A DNA stretch of 64,000 nucleotides from Acanthochlamys bracteata. Its lineage: Eukaryota; Streptophyta; Magnoliopsida; Pandanales; Velloziaceae. Position 1 is the stretch's first letter, and each line of letters begins with the position of its first letter. The DNA lies in assembly GCA_019914995.1 (NCBI GenBank), contig CM034134.1, forward strand, positions 6,642,463 through 6,706,462. The letters run 5' to 3'. The translations under genes and the position numbers were made by a program. Positions 24,010 to 34,818 of the stretch are shown in pieces. Below the pieces are notes generated by a model. It had not been told where the DNA came from, searched no databases, and saw only the letters and a program-made list of their open reading frames with translations.

Positions 24010-24317
24010 AAGATGGTGAGTAGAGCCCTGTGCGAACAAAACAAGATAGGTCAAAGGAACGGTGCACCACACCAAATTGAGAAAACATCCAGTAGCTCCT
24101 TCTCTATGCCTAAAAAAATCCTCGAATTAACTGGTCGGTTAATCATCATGCAAAAATAACTCCATAATAATTACAAGTGAAGATTAACCGACCAGTTCAA
24201 TTCAAGTGGTTTTCGCAGCCATAGAGAAAAAGCTAGTGGATGTTTTCTCAGTTTGGTGTGTGAAGCATTCCTTTGACTTACTCTAATTTGTTGACACAGG
24301 GTTACTCACCATACTCT
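24010..24317. repeat. Long inverted repeat (foldback), arms about 135 bp
   Basis: The left arm (about 24010-24145) carries GATGGTGAGTAG, AGGTCAAAGGAA, CACACCAAATTGAGAAAACA, then TTAACTGGTCGGTTAATC. The right arm (about 24181-24317) is its reverse complement with scattered mismatches, reading GATTAACCGACCAGTT through GGATGTTTTCTCAGTTTGGT to TTACTCACCATA. The loop is about 35 bp. This is a foldback of the size seen in MITEs or in young hairpin small-RNA loci; the sequence alone does not say which. Confidence 0.8.
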
Positions 24318-26644
24318 AATAGGTCGGCACCACGTTCACTTCATGGGATTACGATGGAAGCGATGGATCACCATCATCAATGTACACTATATAGTGTCCC
24401 CAAAGAAAAAATTCAAGGTAGTTATCCTCAAGCAGCTGGAGGGGTACAATGAGAACGTATCTTAAGAGGAGATTCCTTGAAAGGTACTACTGTAACTCCA
24501 CCAAATACTTCTGCAATGACACACCCGAATCCATCTTGTGTTGTTAATTACTCTAATCTATTCCTTCCCTTTTACAGCAGAGGTTATCGTCAACATTTTT
24601 TTCCGAGAACGTGTGTTGAAGGGTTAACCATCCAATATAATTGAATACTCTTGTGTTGTCAATTTCATCATTCTAGTATTTCACTTGTTATGCTATAGAG
24701 CTCATATTGAATTTGACCTATCAATACAACTAAGTGACCAATTATTTCTTAATTTCCTTGAGATTTACGACTTCAATGGGGTTCTACTACTTCGCAACCT
24801 CGACGAGTTCAACATTTCAACTTTCAAGTACAACCTCATAATAATCTAAACATCACCTGAACATCATGTTTGCATATTGTTCCGGGTTATGAGAAAGTAA
24901 AAAATCAAATTTGTAATGCCACTCATTAATTGAACTGTACTTGCAAACTAATAGCCAAAAAAATTGAACATGCTTAACATTATAGTATTAGAGACGCTAC
25001 AAAGACTTATCAAAGGACATTACATAAATGTTTGTAAGATGAACAACTTCAAAGGAGTTCGAATAATTTGCTACCACAACGACTTGAAGACTAAAGCATG
25101 ACTTCTAATAATGAAAGAACGCCTACCTTATCCCTACATCATCCAGAAATTTTACATACACTTAACTAATTCAACTACCGCCTTATAAAATAAGTCATAC
25201 TCTAAGCATTATTCGACTGACTTGTGTGGTATTACCATTGAAAATAGATGACATCTGTAACGCCACTATTAATACATCTTCTTATTTGTCAAATTCTGAT
25301 GTTCAAACTTCTAACTAAATTCAAAGTTCAGCATGTTCTCGGATGAATGTGGCAACACCTTTGGTTCAAGATCGGTAACATCATTGCCATTCCGTCGTTG
25401 AGGGTTTATACGTCGATAGCAAATGGAAACTCAATATATACGATATTGAATGGCTTTTCTAAATTCCTTGTCTTCAAAATAATAAATATACAAATTGAAT
25501 CATTTCAACTATCCAAATATCCAACTCTATGACAATAGTAAGAAATTTTTAGGAATTTTCAGCATTCTTACAAAAGCATAATGCCGCCAAACTATATTAG
25601 AAAGTCTCTACTAATGTGTCATAGTACAGAGATATTTGATGGAGAAGGTTACGATTCTCCATGAGAACTTTTCAAAGTTTTACATTTTAGTTAGTAGTAA
25701 GACTTTGAATTCATCCTGTGTTGTCAACGCCACATCAACATATTCATACTATTCCACCTGGTTGGTTTGTTTATGCTAATGTTTGTAGGATTGCTCGCAT
25801 TTCTTTTGTTTATGCTTCATGAGAGTTTAAGCTTGGAGCAGGATGTTATGTTGTGCCTTGAATTGTGTCCTCAGGCGATCATGTTTGGAGTCTGGATGAC
25901 CTTGGACGATCACGCGTTAGCTCTTGAGGCCTTAAGGACTATGATTTAGCTTTGCGCAACCCCTCTATGCCATCACTTCTCGACCTAACGGAGATAACGA
26001 TCTATTATCAAGCTATAGATAAATGTGACATTTACGAGCCACTAGTGAAGTAATACCCTAAATAAATACAAGTATGCGACATATACTAGCCACCGTAAGC
26101 CATTACATCTATTAAAATACTATTATTGGGTGGTCTCATATTAATGGGCGCCATTATAAATTAAAGATAGGGTGATACAAAGAACATCACAACGAAACCA
26201 CAAAGATTTTGAGTAATATTTCGCATCAACTTGTACAACTGTCATCGCTGATCCAACAAAGACGCTACCATCCGCTAAATAACGTTCGACTGTCAATAAG
26301 CATCTATCATAGATGCAGAAGCTCACTTAGTCTAGGTTGACAACTAGTGCCACTCGAATATAGTATATTAGAAAGTATTTCAGGAGAATTTTTTTGACTT
26401 TTTTAACGATGATCCGAACTACAATCAACTTTATTCAAGCAACATGCATAAACTTTTAGACACCAAATTACAATGTAAACAAACTCAACCTTTTAATGTT
26501 ACCCACATCCTTAATAAAACAATACTTTTCACTAATAAAATCTTGCTTTATTCTAAAATTTCTAGGGTGACCATGTTTCACAAAAGAAAAACAAAAAAAT
26601 GAGTTGCAAAATAAAACAATGGGCAGATAAAAGGTAAAAAGAAA

Positions 26645-26885
26645 TTTGAGGGTGTTTGGAAATACTTATGAAATAAAACTTTTCTATAATAAAAGATATT
26701 TTTATTCTATTTTAAAAAACAAACTCTATTTTTTTACCTCAAATAAATGAAAATAAGCAAGTACGACATAAAATTTTTTTATATTTTTTAAATTTTAGAT
26801 AAATTTTATAAAATATGATAAGAAAATTATTAAAATATAAAAACAAAAGCACTTATTAAAAAGCTCGAGGAAGTAATGCTAAACC
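26645..26885. repeat. Degenerate Tourist-like MITE
   Basis: Opens GGGTGTTTGGAAATACTTAT and continues with the A/T core (AAAGATATTTTTATTC, then ACAAACTCTATTTTTTTAC), like the TTA-flanked copies at 44826, 47892 and 50540. It ends at AAGCACTTATTAAAAAGC without a clean partner terminus. Confidence 0.45.
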
Positions 26886-26957
26886 TTCATCTGAAAACTC
26901 TAACTCTCTATGTGACTCAAATAAATCCATCAAGTGTCATCTCCACCGTTGCCGCCT

Positions 26958-27070
26958 CTTATGCGATAAGGAAGAAAGGGTGTTTGCAAGGGAAATAAAA
27001 CTGAAAATAAATTACAAGTAAAAGAAAGAATAAAATTTCTTTGTTCTGGATACCCTTCCTAAAGAAGCTG
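26958..27070 (-). repeat. Right-hand terminal repeat fragment of gag-only element
   Basis: Nearly identical to 33188-33300 over about 113 bp (GCGATAAGGAAGAAAGGGTG at the left, CCTAAAGAAGCTGG at the right). In the minus orientation of the gag gene it stands directly after the gag tail, where the 3' LTR would be. Confidence 0.65.
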
Positions 27071-27796
27071 GTGTCATGTCAAGGGTTGCTCCTTCTTCAG
27101 CCATGGTGTCATGCAAGGTTACCATTATTGTTTCCTCCTCATCATCTGAGCTTAAGGTCGATATGGAGTATAGTAAGGTGATGCACTTATGACCCCGCTC
27201 ATACTTAGCATCACGATAGAAACAAAGACCTTTAGCTCTTTGATTACTGATGTCCGCAATAGACAGCGCTGAAGCGCATGTACGGCTCGCCGTGTTATGA
27301 TTAATATTTGTTGTCTGTACTATTGTCTATGGATGTGAGGTTGCAGCTGCGCCTACTAAATGAAAGCGGTTATGTTTTATCGTTGTTGATTCCATACTAA
27401 GCTTTTGTTCAAAGATCTTTGCCAAAGTATAAGTGTGCTGCAAATCAGTGGGTTGTGTTGCCATAACTTCTAGCGAAATCGCCAGCGAGAGCCCTCCGCA
27501 GAAGAGTCCTACTAGATCTTCCTCAGTGGTATTCGGAAAACGTATCCACAAGTCCTCTAAGACAGTTTGGACCAGTTGCTTCAATGCAAAGGTTAGATGC
27601 CCAAAAACAGATGGCCCAAACCTCCTACGGACTGCTGCCGTCAAGTCCTCCCACGTATGATGCAATCGATCTTTTTCGAAGTTTTGATACCAACAATTAG
27701 CTTCTCTTTATAGATGCATGGTAGCTATGTGGACCCTTTCTTGTAGACATATTCTATAACACTTGAAGTATTTTTCTTTCGAATGGACCCACTCTT

Positions 27797-28355
27797 TGTT
27801 GGGTTTCCCTCCAATGTGATGGCAACTAAATATTCTATTTCCTATTATTGTGGCCCCAAGTTGCCATTAAAAGAAAAGAAAGAAAATAAGAAAAGAGGAT
27901 GAATCGGGACAGGGTTTGGTTTTTAGCCCTAATAGTGAGCAACAGCCATAAGGAGAAAAGAGAGAAAAAGAGGGAGAAGAGAGGGAGTGAAACAAGGTGA
28001 AGAATGAGAAAAATAAAGGAAGAGAAGATTTCTTATCTCATTATTGTTGGAATCCTTTACCATTTGGTTCAATTTAATCCTCCTCAAATTTTAGGTGAAT
28101 TTGTTCTAAACTTTTCTATTTTTATTGTGGTTTGATTGTGTATATCCTTTAGCATAGTAGCTATAGATGAAGTGATCCTCTAGTTGTGTACTAGAGATGA
28201 ATTTATTTGTCTATTATTATTGAGATAGTAGAAGATTGTGTTGTATGTGGTTATTGTGGTTGAATTATATTTAAATAGCTGATATCTATTTGATTGCACA
28301 AAGATGGGTGGATTTGATCCGTATATATTTGTCATAATTTATTGTCACCACGTCA
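27797..28355 (+). repeat. 5' LTR of copia element
   Basis: Starts TGTTGGGTTTCCCTCC and ends CACCACGTCA. Its match at 31911-32465 is nearly collinear. It has a purine-rich tract (AAGAAAAGAAAGAAAATAAG) near the middle. No confident TATA box was picked. Confidence 0.9.
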
Positions 28356-28358
28356 AAG

Positions 28359-28371
28359 TGGTATCAGAGAC
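28359..28371 (+). other. Primer-binding site (initiator Met-tRNA)
   Basis: TGGTATCAGAGAC lies three bases after the 5' LTR, the usual copia site where the 3' end of tRNA-iMet primes minus-strand DNA. Confidence 0.85.
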
Positions 28372-28392
28372 AGGTTATTGTGTTGAATTTTC

Positions 28393-29284
28393 TTGTGCAA
28401 GCAAGTGGAGAAGAGTATAGGTGGTAGTATGGTGAAGCTCATCTCGTCCAACTACTCTATCTGGAAGCCACGTATAGAAACATACTTTATTGTAAGAACT
28501 TGTATGATCCAATTGAAGCGGACAGCGTTAAGTCGAGTTTCATGTCGGAAGTTGATTGGAAGAAGCTCTATCGCAAGACTATTGGATTGATCAGATACTG
28601 GATTAATGATAGTGTCTTCCATCATGTGTTATCAGAGACAGATGCTTAAAAGTTGTGGGCAAACTTAGAGAATCTCTACGAGAGGAAGAGCTCAGAACAA
28701 GGCGTTTCTGATCCCAAAGATTGTGAACATGGAGTACAAAAAAGGTAGCTCCTTGGCCGAGTATTTGAGCAGCTTTCAGAATGTAATGAACCAAATTACA
28801 GGCACGAGCATAGTGCTTGACAATGAGGTACAAGCTCTCCTACTCTTTAGTTCCTTGCCGGACAGTTGAGAAACTCTAGTTGTCTCGCTCAGCAACTCAG
28901 CTCCAAATGGCAAAGTAACAATGCAAAAGGCAAAGGACAGTATGTTGAATGAAGAGACTAGAAGGAAGGAACTAAGCATTACTCATAAAATCTAATACAT
29001 TGGCAGTTGAGAGTAGGGAGAGAAGCAAGTCAAGCACACATATCGTCACAACAGCAGAGGCAATTCAAAAGGAAAGTCCAAGTCCTGAAGGAATATTAAG
29101 TGCTACTATTGTAAGAAGTTAGGCCATATGGAGAGAGAGTGCAGAAAGAAGAAACATGGCATAGCCAATGGAGGATATGTTGAGAAAGATGAAAAGAAGA
29201 ATGTCGCAGCGGTTGCATCCGATGGTGAAGTCACCATAATCTACGATGATGCATATGTTAATCTCACTAGTGAGGATTCTTTAT
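28393..29284 (+). pseudogene. Copia gag remnant with zinc knuckle
   Basis: Begins near the ATG at 28429 (an upstream in-frame ATG-like start exists at 28393) with VKLISSNYSIWKPRIET. In a shifted frame it continues through NDSVFHHVLSETDA, the gag/UBN2-like fold of TNT1-type elements. YKKGSSLAEYLSSFQNVMNQ lies near 28735-28795. The CCHC knuckle is intact at 29101-29142: C-YY-C-KKLG-H-MERE-C. Frameshifts near 28500 and 28690 and stops near 28650, 28867 and 28993 break it. Gag would form the particle that packages element RNA. Confidence 0.85.
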
Positions 29285-29286
29285 AG

Positions 29287-31895
29287 GTGATTGATTCGGG
29301 TGCTTCTTTCCACATTTCTTGTAAAAGAGATATTTTCACATCTTATACTTATGGCGACTTCGGTAAAGTAAGAATGGCAAATCAAGGGGTGTGCAAAATC
29401 ATCGGCGTAGGAGATGTATTGTTGGAGATTGACCTTAGATGCAAGCTATTTCTGAAGAATGTGAGATATGTTCCTAATTTGCATCTCAATTTGATATCTA
29501 ACGGAGTACTTGATGAGAAGGCTACATGCATAGGCTTGGTGAAGAAAAGTGGAAGCTCACCAAAAGAACTCTTGTGGTGGTAAGAGGTCAAAAGATTGGT
29601 TCTCTCTATTTTACACAAGCAAAGGTATGTATGGAGGAAGTGAATGCAGCTGATAACTCCTCCACTAACCTTTGGCAAATGCGTCTAGGCCACATTGGCG
29701 AAAAGGGAATTGAAATTCTCTCAATAAAGAAGTTGCTATCTTTGAATGGTATATCTCTTGAAACTTGCACTCATAACAGCAAGCAACATACAGTAGCATT
29801 TTAGAAACCACTTTCATCTAGCAGGTCAAACATCCTATACTTGTGACACACGGATGTATGCTCTATAGGTGCTACTTCTTTTGGCGGTGCTTTATATTAT
29901 GTTTCTTTCATTGATAACCACTGTAGAAAAGTGTGTGCTTTTGCTTTGAAGTCCAAAGACTAAGTAATTTAGGTGTTAAAAAATTTTCATACAAGTGTCG
30001 AAAGGAAAACAGGTAGAAGATAATGGTGGAGAGTATAGAGGGCCTTTTGAGAGATACTATCAAGAGTATGGAATCCGACTTGAAAAGACTGTTCCCAAAC
30101 ACCTCAATATAATGGAGTTGCCGAGAGGATGAACAACACTATTTGTGAGAGAATTCGGTCTATGCTCTCACATGCCAAACTTCCGAAGTCCTTTTGGGGT
30201 GAACAATGCGCACAGCGGTGGATGTGATCAATCTTTCTCCTCAACAGGTGTGAACAGGTAAAAAGTCTCTTATGATCATTTGAAGGTGTTTGTTGCAAAG
30301 CTTTTGTGCATATCCCAAAAGATGAAAGGTCTAAGCTTGATGTGAAATCCAAGCAATGAATATTTGTTAGTTATGGTCATGAGGAGTTTGGCTATAGACT
30401 TTGGGATCCTATTGATAAGAAGATTGTCAGAAGCAGAAATGTTATTTTCTTGAAGACCAAACCATTGAAGACTTTGAGAAGATGGAGAAGCTAAAGTCTA
30501 TTTCAAGAGCTTATGTTGATTTAGGTCCGAACACTTCTACACCTATGACACAACATGAAGGGAGAGCTATGCATGATGTAGCAATGATATTGGTGATGAT
30601 CATAATGCATCCCACGAAGAAGCTTTGCACAAGCAACACGAAAAAATCTCTCCATCAGCACAGACCGCCTTTCTTCATGGTGATTTAGATGAGGAGATTT
30701 ATATGGAGCAACCGGAAGGGTTCAAAGTCAAAGGCAAAGAGGACATGGTTTGCAAGTTAAAGAACAGTTTATATGACTTGAAGCAAGTCCCAAGGCAATG
30801 GTACAAGAAGTTTGACTCCTTTATGGCAAATCATGGGTATGTAAGAACCATATCTGACCATTGTGTTTATGTGAAGAAATTTGATAATGGTGACTTTATG
30901 ATCCTCGTATTTTATATGGATGATATGTTGATTGTTGGGCAAGACACTATCAAGATTGGCAAATTGAAGAAAGAGCTTAGTAAGTCTTTTGATATGAAAG
31001 ACTTGGGACCGGCAAAGCAAATTTTGGGCATGAAGATCTCATGTGACAGAAAGCGTGGAAAGTTGTGGTTATCTCAAAAACTCTACATTGAGAAGATGCT
31101 CAAAAAAGGTTCAATATGGAGAAAGCTAAACCCGGTTGGAACTCCTCTTGGTGGTCACTTCAAGCTAAGCTCTAAACATTGTCCTTCGTGTGACAAAGAG
31201 AAAGAGGAAATGAAAAAGATCCCCTATGGGTCAGCCATAGAAAGTTTAATGTATGTCGTGACATGTACAAGGCCCTACATAGCATATGCAGTTGGTGTGG
31301 TTAGTAGGTTCCTTATAAATCCAGGAAATGAGCATTGGAATGCCGTAAAATGGATACTCCGTTATCTAAAAGACACTTTTAAGATGTGTATATGTTTTGA
31401 AGGTGGTGAGCCGAAGTTGGAAAGTTTCACCAATACAGACATGGCAGGTGATATCGATTCTAGAAAATCAACTTCTATCTACTTGTTTACTTTTGCAGGG
31501 GGAGCAATTTCTTGGCAATTCAAATTGCAATAATGTGTTGCTTTATCTACCACCGAGGCGGAGTACATAGTCACTACTGAAATTTGCAAGGAAATATTAT
31601 GGATGCAAAGGTTTTTAAGTGAGTTGGGTATTAAGCAAGACAAATTTGTTGTTCTTTTTATAGTCAAAGTGCCATTCATCCAAGCAAAAATCCAAATTTC
31701 CACTCGAAGTCCAAACATATTGATGTGAGGTACCATTTAATTCGGGATGAACTTGAGAAGAAAACTCTACATCTTGAGAAGGTTCACACTGACGAGAATG
31801 GCGCCAATATGTTAACCAAGACGTTGTCTTTGGATAAGCATGCCACATGTACTGTGAAGATGGGCTTGGCGAAGCCCTTATCGTCCTCCACATAG
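29287..31895 (+). pseudogene. Copia pol (protease, integrase, RT, RNase H), broken
   Basis: Protease opens with VIDSGASFHISC (catalytic Asp in DSG) at 29287. The pre-integrase zinc region reads LWQMRLGHIGEKGIEIL near 29670-29725, but the expected CxxC is altered. Integrase is badly damaged between 29800 and 30480, with QYNGVAERMN still readable near 30105-30130. RT is the best part: an open frame 30625-31533 holds TAFLHGDLDEEIYMEQPEGF, KNSLYDLKQVPRQWYKKF and the active site FYMDDMLIVG (YMDD at 30913-30924; the family usually has YVDD). RNase H follows with LSTTEAEYI after a stop at 31531-31533 and ends with ANMLTKTLSLDKHA near 31805-31845. The order integrase before RT defines Ty1/copia. Confidence 0.9.
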
Positions 31896-31910
31896 TCGGA
31901 AATGAGGATT

Positions 31911-32465
31911 TGTTGGGTTTCACTCCAATGTGGAGGACCCAAATGTTCAATTTCTTATTATTGTGGCCCCAAGTTGCAATTAGAAGAAAAGAAAAGAAAT
32001 AACAAAAGAGGATGAATCAGGAGAGGGTTTAATTTTTAGCCCTAATGGTGAGCAACAACCATAAAGAGAAAAGAGAGAAAGAGAGGAGAAGGGAGGGAGT
32101 GAAAGAAGGTGAAGAAGGAGAAAGAGAAAGGAAGAGAAGATCTCTTGTCTCATTATTGTTGGAATCCTTCACCATTTGGTTCAATTTAATCCTCAAATTC
32201 TAAGTGAATTTGTTCTGAACTTTTCTATTTTCTATTGTGGTTTGAATGTGTGTATTCTTTAGCTTAGTAGCTATAGATGAAGTGATCCTCTAGTTGTGTA
32301 CTAGAGATGAATTTATTTGTTTATTATAATTGAGATAGTAGAAGATTGTGTTGTATGTGGTTATTGTGGTTGAATTATATTTGAGTAGTTGATATCTATT
32401 TGATTGCACAAAGAGATATAGATTTGATCCATTAATATTTGTCATAAGTTATTGTCACCCCATCA
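31911..32465 (+). repeat. 3' LTR of copia element
   Basis: Starts TGTTGGGTTTCACTCC after a purine-rich GGAAATGAGGATT and ends CACCCCATCA. Nearly collinear with the 5' LTR, with scattered substitutions and small indels. Confidence 0.9.
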
Positions 32466-33186
32466 CTCTTGTGGTCTTTCCCCATCAAAATTAGGAAATT
32501 TATATCTCTCCTTATTAGTGTTCACATGAGGCTCTACCAAATTTATGGGTGGGTATGGCACTGAAGTTTGAGGGATTATAATAGTGTTGGGATTATAAAG
32601 AGCGTAAGGGTATGATATATTGGATCGGTTAGGAGTGCAATTTGTTTGGTTAAGTATTGTGGATCCTCCATGGGAGGAAGGCGTCTGTATAATCGGTGGC
32701 ATGGTGTTGGGAACCAACTGTGGTAGGTTAGTTAAAGTGTTTGACTGCCCCAAAGTTTGGATATGTAAAGGTGTAGTGACGACCAGCAAGGGGGTTGTTG
32801 TAGGTGACGGTATGGAATTAGGTGTAGGCAGCGATATGGTAACAGAGGAAGGTGGAGTTTCAAGTATTTGAGAGGAATTGGGATCTGCGATTGTTGCTTT
32901 GGTAGTGGAAGGAGTTGGTGATTCAAGTGTTTAGTTTAGAGTAGAACATGCGGACTTAAGTATATTTTGCCTTGCCTCTGTCATAAGTTATTGCATCTCA
33001 CTGCGAAAGTCATAGAATTGCTTTAGTAGAGAAGGTTCTTTTTGAGGTACTTCCGCCGTAAGGGGTGAACTCAGCCTACGCAAAAATCTTCCTGCATTTG
33101 TGGTGGTTGATGATGATGGTGATTGAGGTGATCCGAATGTAACGGAAGCCTTTTATTCCATTAGATCGACGACTCTTATATCAATT

Positions 33187-33317
33187 TGTTATGCGATAAG
33201 GAAGAAAGGGTGTTCGCAATGGAAATAAAACTGAAAATAAATTGCAATCAAAAGAAAGAATAACATTTGTTTGTTCTAGATGCCCTTCCTAGAGAAGCTG
33301 GCCACCTACTTATAACA
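33187..33317 (-). repeat. Left-hand terminal repeat of gag-only element (at least 131 bp)
   Basis: On the minus strand it begins TGTTATAAGTAGG and ends CGCATAACA, directly followed by a degraded tRNA-iMet primer site. Its inner 113 bp recur at 26958-27070. The TGTTA/TAACA ends suggest a short LTR, but TTATAAG could also be a TATA box inside a longer LTR reaching further right. Confidence 0.55.
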
Positions 33318-34315
33318 AATAATCCAGCCAGAGTCCTTAAGGGACTCTAACTGTTGTTCCTACCAGAGAAATGATTAAAGCAGAAGATTATTTCATCACT
33401 TTTTATTTGATTCAAACTCTACTACTACACTTCAAACTGAATGCCTAGCACCCACATCTCCTTAGCCGCTGGACTGAAGCCCATACCAAGTCCTTATTCA
33501 GCTCCTCTCGGTCACTTGCAACCAATGCAAGTGCTGCAGTTCCTAACAACTTCTCTTCTGTCCCGCTGTGGTCTTGTACTCCTCTCGCTTGTCTCAAAAA
33601 TCTTATCACCGCCATAGCTTCATATTGAAAACCTTCAACTCAACTCCTGCAATTGAAACCAAACCAAACCAAAATCCCATAACAAAACAACGTACGTTGT
33701 TAGAAGCACATCAATAATTTCAAGGGTACAGAATAGAGAGGAGACGAAGGCACTACCACAAAGAGGCTTGAGGAAGTCCACACAAGCATGCAGCACTTGC
33801 ATTGGATGCCAGTGAAGAAAAGCCACGATCAGAGAAGTTAGGAAGTCATAGAGTTGTAACTAAAGAAGAACTCCAATAATGTGGGTCAGTAAAGTTAGAG
33901 TATGAGAGTTTAGATAAGTGAAGTAGTAGTGCTCCACTCACATTAGGAGACTAGTGTTTGGGTGTTATCCAAATAAAGTTCCTTAGGCAGGATCATCTTA
34001 GAGTCCATTAGGGACTCCTGATATCTTGTAGCTTATAAATAAGAGTCATCTAGATCTGAGAGAGTAGAGACTAATTAGTATTTTCTTTTTAAGTTTAAAT
34101 TTGTTGCAATTTCTTTTCAGCTTTCAGTCAGTTCCTTCTGCTTGTTGCTTTCTCCATGGCTACTGTATATTAAAATTCATCCTCATAAGATTGGCAAATG
34201 AAAAAGAAACAACAAAAGCAAAGTCCATTCCGCTCTCGCGTTGCCCACTCCCCCATTCGGGTTGTCTGGACTAGGAACATGGGAAAGACAACTCTGCAAG
34301 CTATGAGAGAAGACC
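33318..34315. other. Between gag-only element and SKP1 pseudogene
   Basis: No known protein. A minus-strand ORF of 56 codons (33615 down to 33445, starting MAVIRFLRQARG) and one of 63 codons (33826-33635) are present. A palindrome around GAGTCCTTAAGGGACTC lies near 33336. Near 34035 a TATAAATAAG box is followed by AGAGTCATCTAG. This resembles the TATA/R region of the LTR at 34480, so an old LTR fragment may be here. Confidence 0.4.
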
Positions 34316-34479
34316 TACAAAAAGAACTCCGACTGGAGGAATTCGAAGTTGAGGAAGAATTCGCGATGGAAGCGGACGATCAGGCACATAATCAAAGACG
34401 GGTGCGTTGAAAGTGAGATCCCTCTTCCTAACGTGACCGCCTCGGATCCTATCGAAGGTGATCGGGTATTGCAAGAAGC

Positions 34480-34796
34480 TGTTACAATATGGGATTCTAG
34501 GAGGACTTGGGCCAGCAGCATTAGTCCGTCTAGAAGTTTAGAGTTTTAAGATAGAGTACTTGAGTTTCATTAGAAGACTAGTATTAAGTGTCCAGGTTAG
34601 GTTGAAGTCCTAACTTTAGTAGAGTTAAAGTTTTACTCACAAAAAAAGAGCTCTAGCTATAAATAAGAATGCTTGTACTCATTAAAATTCAGGAAGAAGA
34701 ATTGAATTAGTTATTTTATTTTAGTTTTATCATTAGTTTCTTATTTTTATCTAGTATAGAATAGTTTTGCGGTTTGTGTGATCACGAATCCTAACA
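34480..34796 (+). repeat. 5' LTR of non-autonomous element
   Basis: 317 bp. TATA box CTATAAATAAG at 34657-34667 with a likely transcription start about 30 bp on. Its last ~140 bp (from TATAAATAAG) match the 3' LTR closely. Confidence 0.85.
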
Positions 34797-34797
34797 A

Positions 34798-34810
34798 TTG
34801 GTATCAGTGG
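34798..34810 (+). other. Primer-binding site (initiator Met-tRNA, one mismatch)
   Basis: TTGGTATCAGTGG, one base after the LTR end; the family consensus has AGAG in place of AGTG. Confidence 0.8.
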
Positions 34811-34818
34811 TTGATTCT

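Larger units (their letters stand above)
10196..26400. repeat. Region of diverged copies of one long unclassified repeat family
   Basis: Blocks recur across 16 kb with clear but imperfect similarity: 10198-10540 with 25430-25755; 11460-11640 with 21975-22145; 13190-13990 with 19040-19930; 13870-14800 with 20340-21200; 17270-17390 with 24345-24460; 18110-18400 with 24725-24965; 18700-18990 with 21410-21680. A marker block (AATAATGTGAATTGAATGCGAC and its variants) occurs near 14655, 16850, 17750 and 21065, and a related block near 24530, giving spacings of about 3.1-3.5 kb. TGTGCGACC-like words are frequent. No LTR, TIR, transposase or polymerase is recognisable, so the class is unknown. Alignments were made by eye. 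Confidence 0.65.
27797..32465 (+). mobile_element. Ty1/copia (TNT1/Tork-type) retrotransposon, nearly complete, mutated
   Basis: A 4.7-kb element with two similar LTRs (27797-28355 and 31911-32465), a primer-binding site TGGTATCAGAGA at 28359 complementary to initiator Met-tRNA, and gag-pol in copia order: protease, integrase, RT, RNase H. It is flanked by identical 5-bp direct repeats CTCTT (27792-27796 and 32466-32470), proving insertion at this spot inside the minus-strand gag gene. Stops and frameshifts in gag and integrase mean it no longer encodes a full polyprotein, but the LTRs remain very alike, so it is younger than its host element. Confidence 0.93.
27071..33186 (-). pseudogene. 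Ty3/gypsy gag (non-autonomous element), split by a copia insertion
   Basis: The N-terminal part reads from about 33130 down to 32466, a Pro/Thr/Asn-rich domain ending YKFPNFDGERPQE. The gene resumes at about 27790 with WVHSKEKYFK and then TWEDLTAAVRRRFGPSVFG (about 27660-27600), the core gag fold. Near 27235-27180 it reads RAKGLCFYRDAKYERGHKC, the CCHC knuckle with its second cysteine changed to Arg. An acidic tail (SSDDEEETIMV) follows, then terminal repeat sequence. No protease, RT or integrase follows, so the element depended on others for movement. Stops occur near 33110, 32985, 32935 and 27715. Terminal repeats and a TTGATATAAGAG-like primer site (33172-33184, minus strand) flank it. This is the layout of plant gag-only terminal-repeat elements (TR-GAG type); deletion of pol from a larger element is the alternative. 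Confidence 0.7.

Noticed and set aside
34198..34549. ORFs of 66-70 codons read as separate genes
   Set aside because: They are the two frames of the frameshifted SKP1 fragment plus upstream filler.
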